DNA from: Teichococcus wenyumeiae
GTDB lineage: Bacteria; Pseudomonadota; Alphaproteobacteria; Acetobacterales; Acetobacteraceae
Length of the DNA stretch: 46,799 nt
Assembly (NCBI RefSeq): GCF_003696345.1
Contig: NZ_RFLX01000027.1
Coordinates: 1-46,799, forward strand
Direction of reading: 5' to 3'
Below, piece by piece: positions 32,595 to 42,069 of the stretch (within the stretch, counting starts at the first letter, position 1; the number at the start of each line of letters is the position of its first letter). The position numbers and the translations under genes were made by a program. Under the pieces are notes generated by a model that was given only the letters and a program-made list of their open reading frames with translations, did not search any database and had not been told where the DNA came from.

Positions 32595-32647
32595 TTCCCG
32601 ATACCGGGAACAGATCAGCAGGTCGAGCCAGACGCGTCGCCTGGCTC
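32595..32647. terminator. Two hairpins between convergent genes
   Basis: TTCCCG-ATAC-CGGGAA (32595-32610) and GAGCCAG-(9 nt)-CTGGCTC (32625-32647) lie between the nikR stop and the permease stop. They may end transcription from both sides. Neither has a strong T-tract. Confidence 0.4.
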
Positions 32648-33884
32648 ACCGCAGATAATGGAGCCACCCGGCTGCGAGAAGCAGGCACAGGAACGCCAGC
32701 AGAGCGCCCGCCCTGGTGAATTCTCCGAAGCTGATGCTGACCCCGCGCCGACGCCCCTCCTCAGCGACAATGATCCCAGCAAGACTACCGAAGAGCAGGG
32801 CGTTGGCGGAAAAGCTCGCGCCCAACGCAACGGCCGCGCCGAGGATTTCGGGCCTCTCCCCCCCGGAGAGAAAGGGCAGCGCCAGCATCACGGCCGGCGT
32901 CGCCCCGACGATGTTGCAGAGCACGGCCATGACGACGAGCACGGCGACGGGGTCGTGCAGATCGAGCCCAGCCGAGGACAGCCAGTTTACCAGCTTCTCC
33001 GGCAGGCCGGTGGCGCCCAGCGCGGCATTGACGATGAAGAGGCCGATCAGCAGCACCAGCAGGGATCCGTCTACCGCTCCGAGGACCTTGTCCGAATCAA
33101 CACGGCGGCTGACGAGCAGAAAGCTGGCGCCCAGAAGCGCGATCAGCATTCGCGGCCAGTCCGTGAACACGAAAGCCATGATCACGGCCACGACGACAAT
33201 GGCAGCCTTGATGGTCTCGGCCCGGTCCAGCGCGGCCGGGGCGATAGCAGCATCCACGGCGGCTTTCGGCGAGGCCGCCGGAAGACCCCACTTGCCGCGA
33301 TAGATGATGACCAGCACAAGCCAGGTCAACAGAAGGCCAAGAAGCGAAGGAGGTGAGGTGACGGCTGTGAATCTTGCGAAGGAGACATGCAGGGTTTCGG
33401 CCACGATCATGCTCTTCGGGCTACCGATCAGGGTCGCCGCTGATCCGACATTGGCGGCGAAACAGAATCCCAGCAGGAACGGAACAGGGTTGAGGCGCCG
33501 CGCCAGGCATATCTGGCACAAGACTGCCGTCATGGCGGCAGACACCACATCATTGGTGAGCACCGCCGACAAGATGCCAGAAACCACTATGAAGATGGCC
33601 AGCAGGGCTTTCGGCCCCACCTTCACCGCGCCCACCTTCCTTGCCATCCAGTCGTAGAAGCCGGCGATACCGAATGCGGAGGAAACGATCATGAGCCCAA
33701 ACAGGAGGCCGATGACATTGTAGTCAATCGCCCCCCAGGCGGCCGGCGGCGAGATCCTGCCCAGCGCTATCATCAGCATCGCGCCCACCAACGCCGCCCC
33801 AGTCCTGTGGAGGCGAAAGCCCGGCAGATAGCCTACACCCATGGCGACGTAGACCAGGAAGAATATGGCGAGCGTCAGGTCCAA
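32646..33884 (-). CDS. SLC13/ArsB-NhaD superfamily permease
   Basis: 412 residues with about 11 hydrophobic segments, from a TTG at 33884. Ion-transporter-superfamily signs: VVSGILSAVLTNDVVSAAMT (helix break with Thr-Asn-Asp), FCFAANVGSAATLIGSPKSM in the first half, and CNIVGATPAVMLALPFL in the second half as its inverted repeat. Relatives carry dicarboxylates, arsenite or Na+/H+. Its place after amt suggests ion or pH balance during urea hydrolysis, or carboxylate uptake, but the substrate cannot be told by sequence. Same strand as the ure operon, 120 bp after amt. Confidence 0.8.
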   Translation of the reverse strand: MDLTLAIFFLVYVAMGVGYLPGFRLHRTGAALVGAMLMIALGRISPPAAWGAIDYNVIGLLFGLMIVSSAFGIAGFYDWMARKVGAVKVGPKALLAIFIVVSGILSAVLTNDVVSAAMTAVLCQICLARRLNPVPFLLGFCFAANVGSAATLIGSPKSMIVAETLHVSFARFTAVTSPPSLLGLLLTWLVLVIIYRGKWGLPAASPKAAVDAAIAPAALDRAETIKAAIVVVAVIMAFVFTDWPRMLIALLGASFLLVSRRVDSDKVLGAVDGSLLVLLIGLFIVNAALGATGLPEKLVNWLSSAGLDLHDPVAVLVVMAVLCNIVGATPAVMLALPFLSGGERPEILGAAVALGASFSANALLFGSLAGIIVAEEGRRRGVSISFGEFTRAGALLAFLCLLLAAGWLHYLR

Positions 33885-33944
33885 TTGCCGACGACCTGCA
33901 GACAGGCGCGGGGCGGCACAGGAAGCCCCGCGAAGGAGGATATC

Positions 33945-33964
33945 CGCCGCCCGGCAGGGCGGCG
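33945..33964 (-). terminator. GC-rich hairpin after amt
   Basis: CGCCGCCC-GGCA-GGGCGGCG, a perfect 8-bp stem in the gap between amt and the permease. Without a T-tract it may be a weak terminator or a transcript-end stabiliser. Confidence 0.4.
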
Positions 33965-34004
33965 AGGCGGCGCTGACAGCGGAGTATGGTTGGTCACCTC
34001 CAGG

Positions 34005-35246
34005 TCACTTCGTCTCGTCGCGATCCATGTCCCAGAGATTGTAAGCATGCTCGCCGTAGAAGGGGGCGTCGAGGCCCCGTTCCTGAATGTCCTCAGGCAC
34101 ACGAAGTATCTTCATCGCATCCAGCATCTTCAGGAGGACGTAGGTAATGACGCAGGACCAGGCTGCCACGATGGCCACGGCAAGGATCTGGATGCCCAAC
34201 TGGTGAATGCCTGCCGACACCTGATTGATGTGCGAGCTGGCGAGGACGCCGATCAGTATCGCCCCTGTCATGCCACCGACGCCATGCGCCCGCCAGACTT
34301 CCAGGGAATCATCGATCCGCAACGCCCTCTGGACGTACTTGGCGTAGTAGCAGGTGGTCGCGCCGACCGCGCCGATGACCAGCGCGGACATGGGTTCGAC
34401 GTAACCAGAGGCCGGGGTAATGGTGGCGAGGCCAGCCACGGCGCCGACCAGCACACCAGAGAAGGACGGGCGGCCGTTCTCCCGCCATTCCCAGAACATC
34501 CACACGAGCATGGCGATGGAGCCCGCCAGCATTGTGTTGGTGAAGGCATAGGCCGCCAGCGCATCGGCGGCGTAAGCACCGCCAGCATTGAAACCGAACC
34601 ACCCAAACCACAGCAGTCCCGCGCCCAGAGCGACCAGTGGCAGGCTGGCCGGCGCGGACTCGCTCTCGCCCGGAGCGAGCCTGCGCTTGCCGAGGAAGGC
34701 GGCCGTCGTGAGGGCTGAGAAGCCCGCCGTCGTGTGAATGACAATGCCACCGGCGAAATCAACAACTCCGAGACTGGCCATGAAGCCGCCGCCCCAGATC
34801 CAATGTGCGGCTGGCAGGTAGATCAGGATGGTCCAGGCGGCGATGAAGATCAGATAGGCGCCGAAGCGAAACCTCCCGACGAAGGCCCCCGTCATCAGTG
34901 CCGGCGTGATGATGGCAAACATCATCTGATAGGCGAAGACCATGATGAAGGGGATGTTCGGCGCGATGGACGGATGCGGGTCGATGCCAACATGGTACAT
35001 GCCGAAGTAGGGTACGATGCTGCCGATAACGCCGCCGATGTCAGGCCCGAAGACCAGGCTGAAGCCGCCGAATACCCAGATCAGTCCGACCACGCCGATA
35101 CAGACGAAGTTCTGGATCATGATCGACAGCATGTCTCGCTGCTTCACAAGGCCGCCGTAGAACAATGCCAGTGCCGGGGTCATCATGCACACGAGCGCTG
35201 TGCACAGGAGGATGAAGGCAGTGTCGCCTGCATTTATACTTTGCAT
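34005..35246 (-). CDS. amt: Ammonium transporter Amt
   Basis: 413 residues from ATG 35246 with GAGGAA upstream; an in-frame start 28 codons earlier is unlikely. Eleven membrane segments. Key Amt residues: FYGGLVKQRDMLSIMIQNF, the Asp in VDFAGG, the first pore His in VIHTTAGFSAL and the second in RAHGVGGMTGA, plus LLWFGWFGFNAGGA. It conducts ammonium or ammonia across the inner membrane. Next to the urea transporter and urease it could recapture or release ammonia from urea. No glnK is beside it, which is unusual for nitrogen-scavenging amt genes and supports a link to the urease cluster. Confidence 0.94.
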   Translation of the reverse strand: MQSINAGDTAFILLCTALVCMMTPALALFYGGLVKQRDMLSIMIQNFVCIGVVGLIWVFGGFSLVFGPDIGGVIGSIVPYFGMYHVGIDPHPSIAPNIPFIMVFAYQMMFAIITPALMTGAFVGRFRFGAYLIFIAAWTILIYLPAAHWIWGGGFMASLGVVDFAGGIVIHTTAGFSALTTAAFLGKRRLAPGESESAPASLPLVALGAGLLWFGWFGFNAGGAYAADALAAYAFTNTMLAGSIAMLVWMFWEWRENGRPSFSGVLVGAVAGLATITPASGYVEPMSALVIGAVGATTCYYAKYVQRALRIDDSLEVWRAHGVGGMTGAILIGVLASSHINQVSAGIHQLGIQILAVAIVAAWSCVITYVLLKMLDAMKILRVPEDIQERGLDAPFYGEHAYNLWDMDRDETK

Positions 35247-35409
35247 GGCAGTTCCTCTGGTAAGTGCCGGTGCGACCCGGTCTGGATGAACAGGAACAGG
35301 TCTCGGCGAGGCAAGCAGGAGCCAGGCCATCTGATGCGGCGCATGGGGCGCGGAGCCGGGAAACCGGACAGAGCAGGATGCGGCCCCGCCCGGTCATGGA
35401 TCAGCTTCA

Positions 35410-36435
35410 TCACGCGGCAGGTCGCGCTGACGTCTGGACAACCTCCACCTTCTTCGAGCCGATCATCAGGAAATGGTCGGCGACCGGCACATGCGGTTGC
35501 GGAAGCAGGTGCTTCTTGGGCGCCATGAACAGATACATCGTCAGCACGTAAGGCGCCGTGAAGGACGGGATGCCGGCGGGAGCAACGATCACGTCAAGCG
35601 CACCTTGAACGAACACGGTCATCACCGTCGCCAGTAGCGCATAGACGACAACCTTCGGTGAAGGTGAGAGGAAGACAACGCCAACCGCCATCGCCGTCAG
35701 GACCGGACTGAAACCATAGAGACCCTGGCTGACCGGGCCGGGATTGGCGCCCATGGCGATGGAAACCACCATGGCGATGACGGACCCGGCCACCGCGGCG
35801 ACGCCCGCGCGTATCGAGGCAATGAAGATACCGGCAAGGATGATGACGCCGCTCACCCAGCTACCGAGCAGATAAACCTGGCCAATATTGCGGAAGAAAA
35901 TCTCTATGAGTTCGACCGGCGCGGGCACTGGGGAGAGGCCCTGCACATAGTCGCTTGGGAGCGCCGGTGCATCTCCGATGACCCGCAGCCCGCCAAAGGA
36001 ATACGCGCCCGCAACCATCAACCATCCGGTGAGGACGAAGGGGCCGGTCGAGCCGGGGATGTCCCATCTGGCGGTCAACGTCGCGCTGAAGGCGGCGGTA
36101 AAGACCGTGCTGACGGCGGCGCCCACGACAAGATAAACCCAAAGCTGAGGCGACGGAGCGATGAAGGTGGGCAGCGCCGCCCCGACCAGCACACCGTTGA
36201 ACCCATAGAGGCCCGACCAGATCGACTCCTCACTGAATCCCAACAGCCTGGCCGTGAGCGTGGCCACGACAACGCCGATAGCCGCGCCGATGGTCGTCGC
36301 CCATACGCCTGATGCAAAGGAGGCGTAGGCCATCGCCACGAAGAACAGCACCCCGGTCAGGGCGTTCTCCATGAAGAAGACCTGGCTCGTACCGCGCAGC
36401 ACCTCGACCATAAAGTTCGGCTTTTCCTTGGACAT
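35410..36435 (-). CDS. Urea transporter (UT family)
   Basis: 341 residues from ATG 36435 behind a strong GGAGGT. The UT fold is two homologous halves with ten helices. Both halves show the UT signature, here IPGSTGPFVLTGWLM in the first and IPSFTAPYVLTMYLF in the second, and each has an SxxNG-like pore entry (LYGFNGVLVGAALPTF and LYGFSPVLTAMAVG). It lets urea pass the inner membrane down its gradient toward urease. It follows ureD by 15 bp, clearly in the same operon. The order ureABC-EFGD-urea transporter with nikKMLQO resembles the Brucella ure2 locus as I recall it. Confidence 0.92.
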   Translation of the reverse strand: MSKEKPNFMVEVLRGTSQVFFMENALTGVLFFVAMAYASFASGVWATTIGAAIGVVVATLTARLLGFSEESIWSGLYGFNGVLVGAALPTFIAPSPQLWVYLVVGAAVSTVFTAAFSATLTARWDIPGSTGPFVLTGWLMVAGAYSFGGLRVIGDAPALPSDYVQGLSPVPAPVELIEIFFRNIGQVYLLGSWVSGVIILAGIFIASIRAGVAAVAGSVIAMVVSIAMGANPGPVSQGLYGFSPVLTAMAVGVVFLSPSPKVVVYALLATVMTVFVQGALDVIVAPAGIPSFTAPYVLTMYLFMAPKKHLLPQPHVPVADHFLMIGSKKVEVVQTSARPAA

Positions 36436-36450
36436 GCATACCTCCACGGT

Positions 36451-37398
36451 TCAGCGCCACAGGAACTCTTCCGGCAAGGTTCTTCCACGCGCTTCCTCGC
36501 GGACGATGTGCCAGAAACGGCGCACTTCCTTCCGCAGGTCATAGGTTTCCACACCCACGGCCCGCAGCATGAGTCCAGCGTCGTTTGGCAGACGGCAGAC
36601 GCCCGCGATCGCCCGCGGCGCTTCGGGCGAGAACCGGGTCTCGAACCGCTCCTTGATACGGGTGGCAACAGCCGGCGGCGTCAGGCACATGATGTTGGCG
36701 AATGCGTCGTAGCCCCGCATCACAGCCGGATAATCCACCGTTGGATCATCCTTCTCGATCAGGATCTTCTCAGCAAAGAGCTTACGGCCATCGGGCCGGC
36801 GAACCGTGACCGCGACCGAGAGGAGATCAAGACCAAAACGTTCGTCGGCGTGATGATGCTTACGCCCGGCCAGCATCATCTCCCCGTATAGCAGGGTCGC
36901 ATCTTCCGCGAGAACGATGTCGGTGCGGTTGATGAAGCGAGAGCCACGATAGGCGATGGTAAAGTCCGGCAGGTACTCGAGATAGGTCCCGCTCTCAAGT
37001 GTTACAGTCTGGTGCTGGGACGCATAATTCGCGTCCATCCGGTGGATGCGATTGGCGCTTTGCGAGGTGACATGAGCGCAGGAACCTTCGCCGAGATGGA
37101 TGTCGATCTTGTAGCGGTCGCCCTGGAGGATACCGCCGCCTATCGATATGATGGAGCAAATCGGCAGTTCCGGCATCGCCTCATCCCAGTAGAGCGCCTG
37201 CTGCACGAGTAGCGGCGTCACGCGATAGAGGTCATGCAGGACAGAACGTCCGTCACGCAAGTGGAAGCCAAGGCGGAGCTCTCCGACCTTCCCAGGTGCG
37301 GCAGCACGCATCTGGGCCGGCTCAGATTTGAACCCGCGCAGTTCACGCGCCGCGTCGAGGAGGCCGAGTTGCCCGTGCAGCGCCATGGAATCAGGCAC
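36451..37398 (-). CDS. ureD: Urease accessory protein UreD (UreH)
   Basis: 315 residues from GTG 37398, overlapping the ureG stop by 8 bp; ATG 37386 is an alternative. UreD features: [49 protein letters not shown]-like [31 protein letters not shown] and [16 protein letters not shown]. UreD binds apo-urease and, with UreF and UreG, forms the complex that passes nickel and CO2 to the active site. Slightly longer than average. Cytoplasmic. Confidence 0.94.
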   Translation of the reverse strand: MPDSMALHGQLGLLDAARELRGFKSEPAQMRAAAPGKVGELRLGFHLRDGRSVLHDLYRVTPLLVQQALYWDEAMPELPICSIISIGGGILQGDRYKIDIHLGEGSCAHVTSQSANRIHRMDANYASQHQTVTLESGTYLEYLPDFTIAYRGSRFINRTDIVLAEDATLLYGEMMLAGRKHHHADERFGLDLLSVAVTVRRPDGRKLFAEKILIEKDDPTVDYPAVMRGYDAFANIMCLTPPAVATRIKERFETRFSPEAPRAIAGVCRLPNDAGLMLRAVGVETYDLRKEVRRFWHIVREEARGRTLPEEFLWR

Positions 37399-38038
37399 CC
37401 ACTGTCGCGGGCAACGTGACCTTCACATCGAACAACGCCATATCCAGTACAAGGCGGATCAGCTCGTCGATGCCTTCTCCTGTCTTGCAATTCGTGAAGA
37501 TAAACGGCTTTGTGCCGCGCATCAGCTTCGAATCCCGCTCCATGACTTCCAGGCTCGCACCAACATAAGGAGCAAGATCCTTCTTGTTGATAACAAGAAT
37601 GTCGGACTGACAAACCCCGGCGCCGTTCTTGCGTGGAATCTTGTCTCCTGCAGCGACATCAATCACGTAGATATAAAAATCCGCCAGAGCAGGACTAAAG
37701 GTCAAGGTGAGGTTATCGCCGCCTGACTCGATCAGGATCAGGTCGCTATCTGGATACTTGGTCTCGAGTTCCTCGACTGCCGCGATGTTCATCGAGGGGT
37801 CCTCACGAACGGCAGTGTGGGGGCAGGCACCTGTCTCGACCCCGACGATCTTTTCCTCGATCAGAATCCCGTTCAGGGTACGGCGAACCTGTTTGGCGTC
37901 CTCGGTCGTCACCACATCGTTGGTAATAATCAAGGGCTTGATTCCAAGCTCGATGAGCCGTGGAGTTATAGCCTCGATGACGGCGGTCTTCCCTGAGCCG
38001 ACAGGGCCACCAATGCCGATACGGGTGATCTTCTTCAT
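37391..38038 (-). CDS. ureG: Urease accessory GTPase UreG
   Basis: 215 residues. SIMIBI GTPase: P-loop [17 protein letters not shown] (residues 7-23), the metal-site Cys-Pro-His in [17 protein letters not shown], the Walker B-like [17 protein letters not shown], and the guanine-binding [10 protein letters not shown]. UreG carries nickel between the Cys-His of its dimer and, on GTP hydrolysis, hands it to urease through UreF and UreD. ureF ends 27 bp upstream and ureD overlaps downstream. Confidence 0.96.
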   Translation of the reverse strand: MKKITRIGIGGPVGSGKTAVIEAITPRLIELGIKPLIITNDVVTTEDAKQVRRTLNGILIEEKIVGVETGACPHTAVREDPSMNIAAVEELETKYPDSDLILIESGGDNLTLTFSPALADFYIYVIDVAAGDKIPRKNGAGVCQSDILVINKKDLAPYVGASLEVMERDSKLMRGTKPFIFTNCKTGEGIDELIRLVLDMALFDVKVTLPATVGA

Positions 38039-38065
38039 GGATCGCCTCCTTTTCCGGTGTCCTGT

Positions 38066-38791
38066 TCAGTTCATAAACAGGCGGACATGGGTCGTCGTAT
38101 GGTGTGCAACAAGGACGTCGAAGACCGGTGAAAACGACGCCATTTCGTCGAGCGAAAGGTCACGCACCGCTAGATAATCCTCTTCAACACGCGCCTGGGC
38201 TGCGAAAAGGATCCGCTGCGTATCCATGTGGTCGATCCGCATCAACCGCAACGCGGCGCTCAGGATCATCGAGGCGATGCCATATTGGTGCATGACAAAG
38301 GCTTCAACCTCGTCGACGCCCATGTAAGCCAGCGCTACCGCTTGGCCGACTGGAAGGCAGCCCGGGGTCGCACCAACCTTGATATCGTTAAGCCAGCGTT
38401 CGAGCATTGGAGACGGCATGATGCTCAGCACCAGCTCGGAGAACTTCTTGCCAACGCGGGTAAGCATCAGTTGTTGCTCCTCACCCACGCGCCGACAGTA
38501 AAGCTCGCTATCAGCCCTAAGAATTTCCGGATGACTACCAGAGCATGCAGAACGGTGGGCATGTAGCAAGGCGATCCCGTCGATCCGTGCCGACTGGCGC
38601 AAGATGAGGGTAACATAGTTTAACAGACTCGCGGGGTCAGAGACGATACGAGTCTGCAACGCAGATTCAAGACCGTTCGAGAAAGCAAAAGATCCGATCG
38701 GTAGCGTCGAGTCCGAGAATTGCAGCAGGCGCGCGAGATGCACCATGCTGGACGGAACGCCATGCCCTCCTATGCCTCCGTCGTCCATCAT
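38066..38791 (-). CDS. ureF: Urease accessory protein UreF
   Basis: 241 residues. The all-helical UreF fold starts LLQFSDSTLPIGSFAFSNGL ES and continues with GIALLHAHRSA and HQYGIASMILSAALRLMRID H. UreF links UreG to UreD and acts as a checkpoint on the GTPase. The first ATG overlaps the ureE stop (ATGA), implying coupling; an internal ATG at 38746 would remove a short Gly-rich leader. Confidence 0.93.
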   Translation of the reverse strand: MMDDGGIGGHGVPSSMVHLARLLQFSDSTLPIGSFAFSNGLESALQTRIVSDPASLLNYVTLILRQSARIDGIALLHAHRSACSGSHPEILRADSELYCRRVGEEQQLMLTRVGKKFSELVLSIMPSPMLERWLNDIKVGATPGCLPVGQAVALAYMGVDEVEAFVMHQYGIASMILSAALRLMRIDHMDTQRILFAAQARVEEDYLAVRDLSLDEMASFSPVFDVLVAHHTTTHVRLFMN

Positions 38792-39456
38792 GCCACCGAA
38801 GAGTGTCCGTGGCCGCGGGAATGGCTATGGTTATGGTCATGATGTTCATCGTGGCCATCTGAGTGACGGTGGTCGCCGCCGTGTGCATGACCCGGCGCAT
38901 CGGTACCGTGGTGGTGATGCGGCGTCGCGTCGGCTCCGGCAAACAGCAACCTCACTTCCCGCGCATCTAGCATGGCCGCGATCTCCGCACCTGGCGCAAA
39001 GCGGGTTCTCACATGCTCGAAGGCATGCGTTCGCATGACCGAAGCCATGACCTTCTGGTCTACCGAGAGCGGAACATAGACCGTTGATCCCTTGATCACC
39101 GCCGGCCAGTGTTGATTCCCAAGGCCATGACCAAGTTCAAAACTGACGCGCAGAATCTCATCAGGCGTCAAATTACTGATATCTTGAAGCTCAATAACCA
39201 ACACATCTCTAAGTGTGATCTGCGCAACGACGATGAACTTCTTTGCCTCATCATAATGCAGCACATCGCCGTCGTGCAGATGGTCAGAGCGCGGCAGAGA
39301 AATGGCAAGTTCTACACCGCCCTTGCTTGCCTTGCGCAGGCGGCTCTTGGGAGCTTCCCATTGTTCGAGCACCAGAAGGTCGACATCAGCAGATCTGGCC
39401 CGCTCTTGCCAGGCACGGTCATGAAGATTGCCAAGCGTTTTCTCGACAAGAATCAT
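38788..39456 (-). CDS. ureE: Urease nickel chaperone UreE with His-rich tail
   Basis: 222 residues, longer than usual (about 150-160). The N-terminal peptide-binding domain includes SRLRKASKGGVELAISLPRS DHLHDGD. The C-terminal metal domain has LGHGLGNQHWPAVIKGSTVY VPL with the conserved interface His. The last 50 residues are His- and Asp-rich (HHHHGTDAPGHAHGGDHRHS and on), a nickel store. UreE feeds nickel to UreG. It starts 23 bp after the second fluC stop. Confidence 0.94.
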   Translation of the reverse strand: MILVEKTLGNLHDRAWQERARSADVDLLVLEQWEAPKSRLRKASKGGVELAISLPRSDHLHDGDVLHYDEAKKFIVVAQITLRDVLVIELQDISNLTPDEILRVSFELGHGLGNQHWPAVIKGSTVYVPLSVDQKVMASVMRTHAFEHVRTRFAPGAEIAAMLDAREVRLLFAGADATPHHHHGTDAPGHAHGGDHRHSDGHDEHHDHNHSHSRGHGHSSVA

Positions 39457-39478
39457 GTTTCTCTCCTACACGTCGGCT

Positions 39479-39856
39479 TCACGCTCGACGTTTCCGTGTG
39501 ACGCTGCGAAGGCCGACCCATGCGGCGCCATAGCCGACGACGAGGCTGGCAATAATGTAAAGGATCGACGGCACGAGCCGGCCGGGCGTCATCGTCTCCG
39601 AGAAAGCGCCAAACACGAAACTTGAGAAAGTGGACATCCCGCCACAGAAGCCTGTTGCGAGTAGAAGATTGGCACCGTCGGACGCACGGCGTTCCTGATG
39701 AAGACTTGAAACTATACCCAGAAGAAAGCAGGCAAGAATATTCGCCATGAAGATGTCGAGCGGAAAGGCCGTACTGTAGCGTCCCAGCATGAGCATGAAG
39801 AGCTCGCGGACAATCGCGCCAAGGCCGCCACCCACAAAGACAACTACTGCTGACAT
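39479..39856 (-). CDS. crcB: Fluoride channel subunit FluC/CrcB (second)
   Basis: 125 residues from ATG 39856; TTG 39862 has a better-spaced AGGAGG and may be the true start. Four membrane helices. Family marks: GGGLGAIVREL in helix 1, the pore Asn in IFMANILACFLLG, and the phenylalanine box with sodium site in GFCGGMSTFSSFVF. FluC channels expel fluoride as dual-topology dimers. Two adjacent different genes, as here, form a heterodimer. It lies between ureC and ureE in the urease operon. Both pore Phe are present in this subunit. Confidence 0.9.
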   Translation of the reverse strand: MSAVVVFVGGGLGAIVRELFMLMLGRYSTAFPLDIFMANILACFLLGIVSSLHQERRASDGANLLLATGFCGGMSTFSSFVFGAFSETMTPGRLVPSILYIIASLVVGYGAAWVGLRSVTRKRRA

Positions 39857-39871
39857 CCACAACGACGCCTC

Positions 39872-40258
39872 CTATATCCGTGCGAAGGCGACGCCCGCCG
39901 CCGCAGCCACTAGGCCGGCGCACACGGAGGTCACCAGGTAGATGACCGCGAGCCCGTGGCGGCGCGCAGTTGCCATCTGAACCGCGTCAAGTTGCATGGT
40001 GCTGAATGTGGTGTACCCACCGAGCACGCCTGTCAGCACAAGGGAGGAGATCACGTTTCCATAACGATCTTCCCACCCCAGTGCAAGCAAAGTAGAAATA
40101 TATGCAATAACGAAGGCGCCCGACACATTGATGAGGAAGGTGCCGAACTTGAACGGCGTGGTGATGCGTTTGTCGATGAACCGGCCGACCTGCCAGCGCA
40201 GCAATGACCCGGCACCGCCTCCCAGGCCAACCCACAGTATGTCGATTGCTTTCATCAC
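39872..40258 (-). CDS. crcB: Fluoride channel subunit FluC/CrcB (first)
   Basis: 128 residues, four membrane helices. GLGGGAGSLLRWQVGRFI, the pore Asn in GTFLINVSGAFVIAY and the box GVLGGYTTFSTMQLD are the family signs. The second Phe of the STFSTF box is Met, so it is the less complete partner. It lies 15 bp upstream of the second subunit and 59 bp after ureC. The gap is too short to hold a fluoride riboswitch, so expression should follow the urease promoter. Confidence 0.9.
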   Translation of the reverse strand: MMKAIDILWVGLGGGAGSLLRWQVGRFIDKRITTPFKFGTFLINVSGAFVIAYISTLLALGWEDRYGNVISSLVLTGVLGGYTTFSTMQLDAVQMATARRHGLAVIYLVTSVCAGLVAAAAGVAFARI

Positions 40259-40317
40259 CTACGAGCCGTTGATATGTTGCGCAAGAACGCATCATTAGCC
40301 AGACCTCGTCTCGAGGT

Positions 40318-42036
40318 TCAGCTGAAGAAATGAAGCTGCGCGAGAGGAAGCCGCTTGGCAGGCTCTATCGTGGCGTGCGTGCCATCAACCATAACGGCGA
40401 AGGTCTCAGGGTTGACCTCGATCTTCGGAAGGGCGGAATTCCGGATCATCGAGCTCTTTGTGATCGTGCGCGTTCCGTATACCGGCACCACCTGCGATTT
40501 CAGTTCGTAGCGGTCGACAATGCCGCGTTCGAAGGCCGCATGGGAGGTGAAGGTCATCCGGGTCCTTGTTAGTGCCGATCCCATTGCACCGAACGTCGGA
40601 CGATAGATCACCGGCTGCGGTGTGGGCAGGGAAGCGTTCGGATCACCCATCAGCGCCCAGGAAATCATCCCGCCTTTGATCACCATCTTCGGCTTGGCAC
40701 CAAAGAACGCCGGTTCCCAGAGGACGAGGTCCGCCATCTTGCCGACCTCTACAGAGCCGATCACATGCGACACACCCATCGCAATGGCCGGGTTGATCGT
40801 GATCTTCGCAGCGAAGCGAAGCACACGTTGATTGTCGTTGCCGGAGGTATCCCCGTCATAGGCGCCACGGCGTTGCTTCATAAGATCGGCAAGCTGAATG
40901 ACACGGGTCCAGTTCTCTCCGACCCGCCCCATGGCCTGGCTGTCACTCGAGATGATCGAGATTGCCCCCAAATCATGCAGGACATTCTCTGCCGCAATGG
41001 TCTCAACACGCACCCGGCTTTCGGCAAAGGCAACGTCGGTCGGGATTTTCGGGCTCAAATTGTGACAGATCATAGTCATATCGAACAACTCTGCTTGGGA
41101 GTTGATCCCAAAAGGAAGAGTTGGATTGGTCGAGCTTGGAATGACGTTCGACACACCTGCCACGCGGATGATGTCCGGCGCATGGCCACCACCGGCCCCT
41201 TCCGTATGATAGGTATGAATCGTGCGGCCTTCGAATGCGGCGATAGTGTTCTCGACGAAGCCGGACTCATTCAGGGTGTCGGTATGGATGCACACCTGGA
41301 TGTCCTGAATGTCAGCAACCGCAAGCGAGTTGCGGATAGCGGCTGGTGTGCTGCCCCAGTCCTCATGGATCTTGAGGCCCATCGCCCCGGCATAGATCTG
41401 CTCCTCAACGGGCACCGGCGCGGAAGCGTTGCCTTTTCCAAGTACACCCGCATTTACGGGCCAGCCATCAAATGAGCGGAGCATCTGCTCGATGTTCCAT
41501 GTGCCCGGCGTGATGGTGGTGCCGTTGGTCCCGTCGGTGGGGCCGACGCCGCCACCCAGCAAGGTCGTGACACCATTGGAAAGCGCGGCCTGGGCCTGTT
41601 GCGGAGAGATCATATGGACGTGTGCGTCGATACCGCCCGCTGTGAGGATAAGATGCTCACCCGAAATGGCGTCGACTCCGGGCCCCAGCGCCAAGCCATT
41701 TGTCACTCCCGGCATGATCGAGGGGTTGCCTGCCTTGCCGATGCCGCAGATCAGGCCGTTCTTGATGCCAACATCGGCCTTGATGATACCGAGCTTGGCA
41801 TCGATGATGGTGACATTGGTTATAATGAGATCGGGCGATCCGGCGGCGCTGGTGAGTTCATTGTCGAACCCCATCCCGTCGCGCAGCGTCTTACCGCCGC
41901 CATAGACCGCCTCCTCACCATAAACACGCAGATCTTGCTCAATCTCCACATAGAGGTCGGTGTCACCAAGACGGATCTTGTCGCCGGTTGTTGGACCATA
42001 GAGATCCGAATACTGTTGCCTTGAGATCTTGGCCAT
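40318..42036 (-). CDS. ureC: Urease alpha subunit UreC
   Basis: 572 residues, the usual length. Hydrolyses urea to ammonia and carbamate at a two-nickel site. Seen: [16 protein letters not shown] with two nickel His, the carbamylated Lys in [53 protein letters not shown], and the mobile flap [20 protein letters not shown]. The flap Cys and catalytic His are kept, but the next His of the usual CHHL is Asn. The C-terminus QLHFFS, with a final Phe, fits the family. Assembles with UreA and UreB. Confidence 0.96.
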   Translation of the reverse strand: MAKISRQQYSDLYGPTTGDKIRLGDTDLYVEIEQDLRVYGEEAVYGGGKTLRDGMGFDNELTSAAGSPDLIITNVTIIDAKLGIIKADVGIKNGLICGIGKAGNPSIMPGVTNGLALGPGVDAISGEHLILTAGGIDAHVHMISPQQAQAALSNGVTTLLGGGVGPTDGTNGTTITPGTWNIEQMLRSFDGWPVNAGVLGKGNASAPVPVEEQIYAGAMGLKIHEDWGSTPAAIRNSLAVADIQDIQVCIHTDTLNESGFVENTIAAFEGRTIHTYHTEGAGGGHAPDIIRVAGVSNVIPSSTNPTLPFGINSQAELFDMTMICHNLSPKIPTDVAFAESRVRVETIAAENVLHDLGAISIISSDSQAMGRVGENWTRVIQLADLMKQRRGAYDGDTSGNDNQRVLRFAAKITINPAIAMGVSHVIGSVEVGKMADLVLWEPAFFGAKPKMVIKGGMISWALMGDPNASLPTPQPVIYRPTFGAMGSALTRTRMTFTSHAAFERGIVDRYELKSQVVPVYGTRTITKSSMIRNSALPKIEVNPETFAVMVDGTHATIEPAKRLPLAQLHFFS

Positions 42037-42069
42037 TTCAGATCTCCGATCCCTGATTGTTGCGGCTTG

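Noticed and set aside
40259-40317. Fluoride riboswitch before fluC
   Set aside because: The gap is only 59 bp and lacks a recognisable crcB-motif core.
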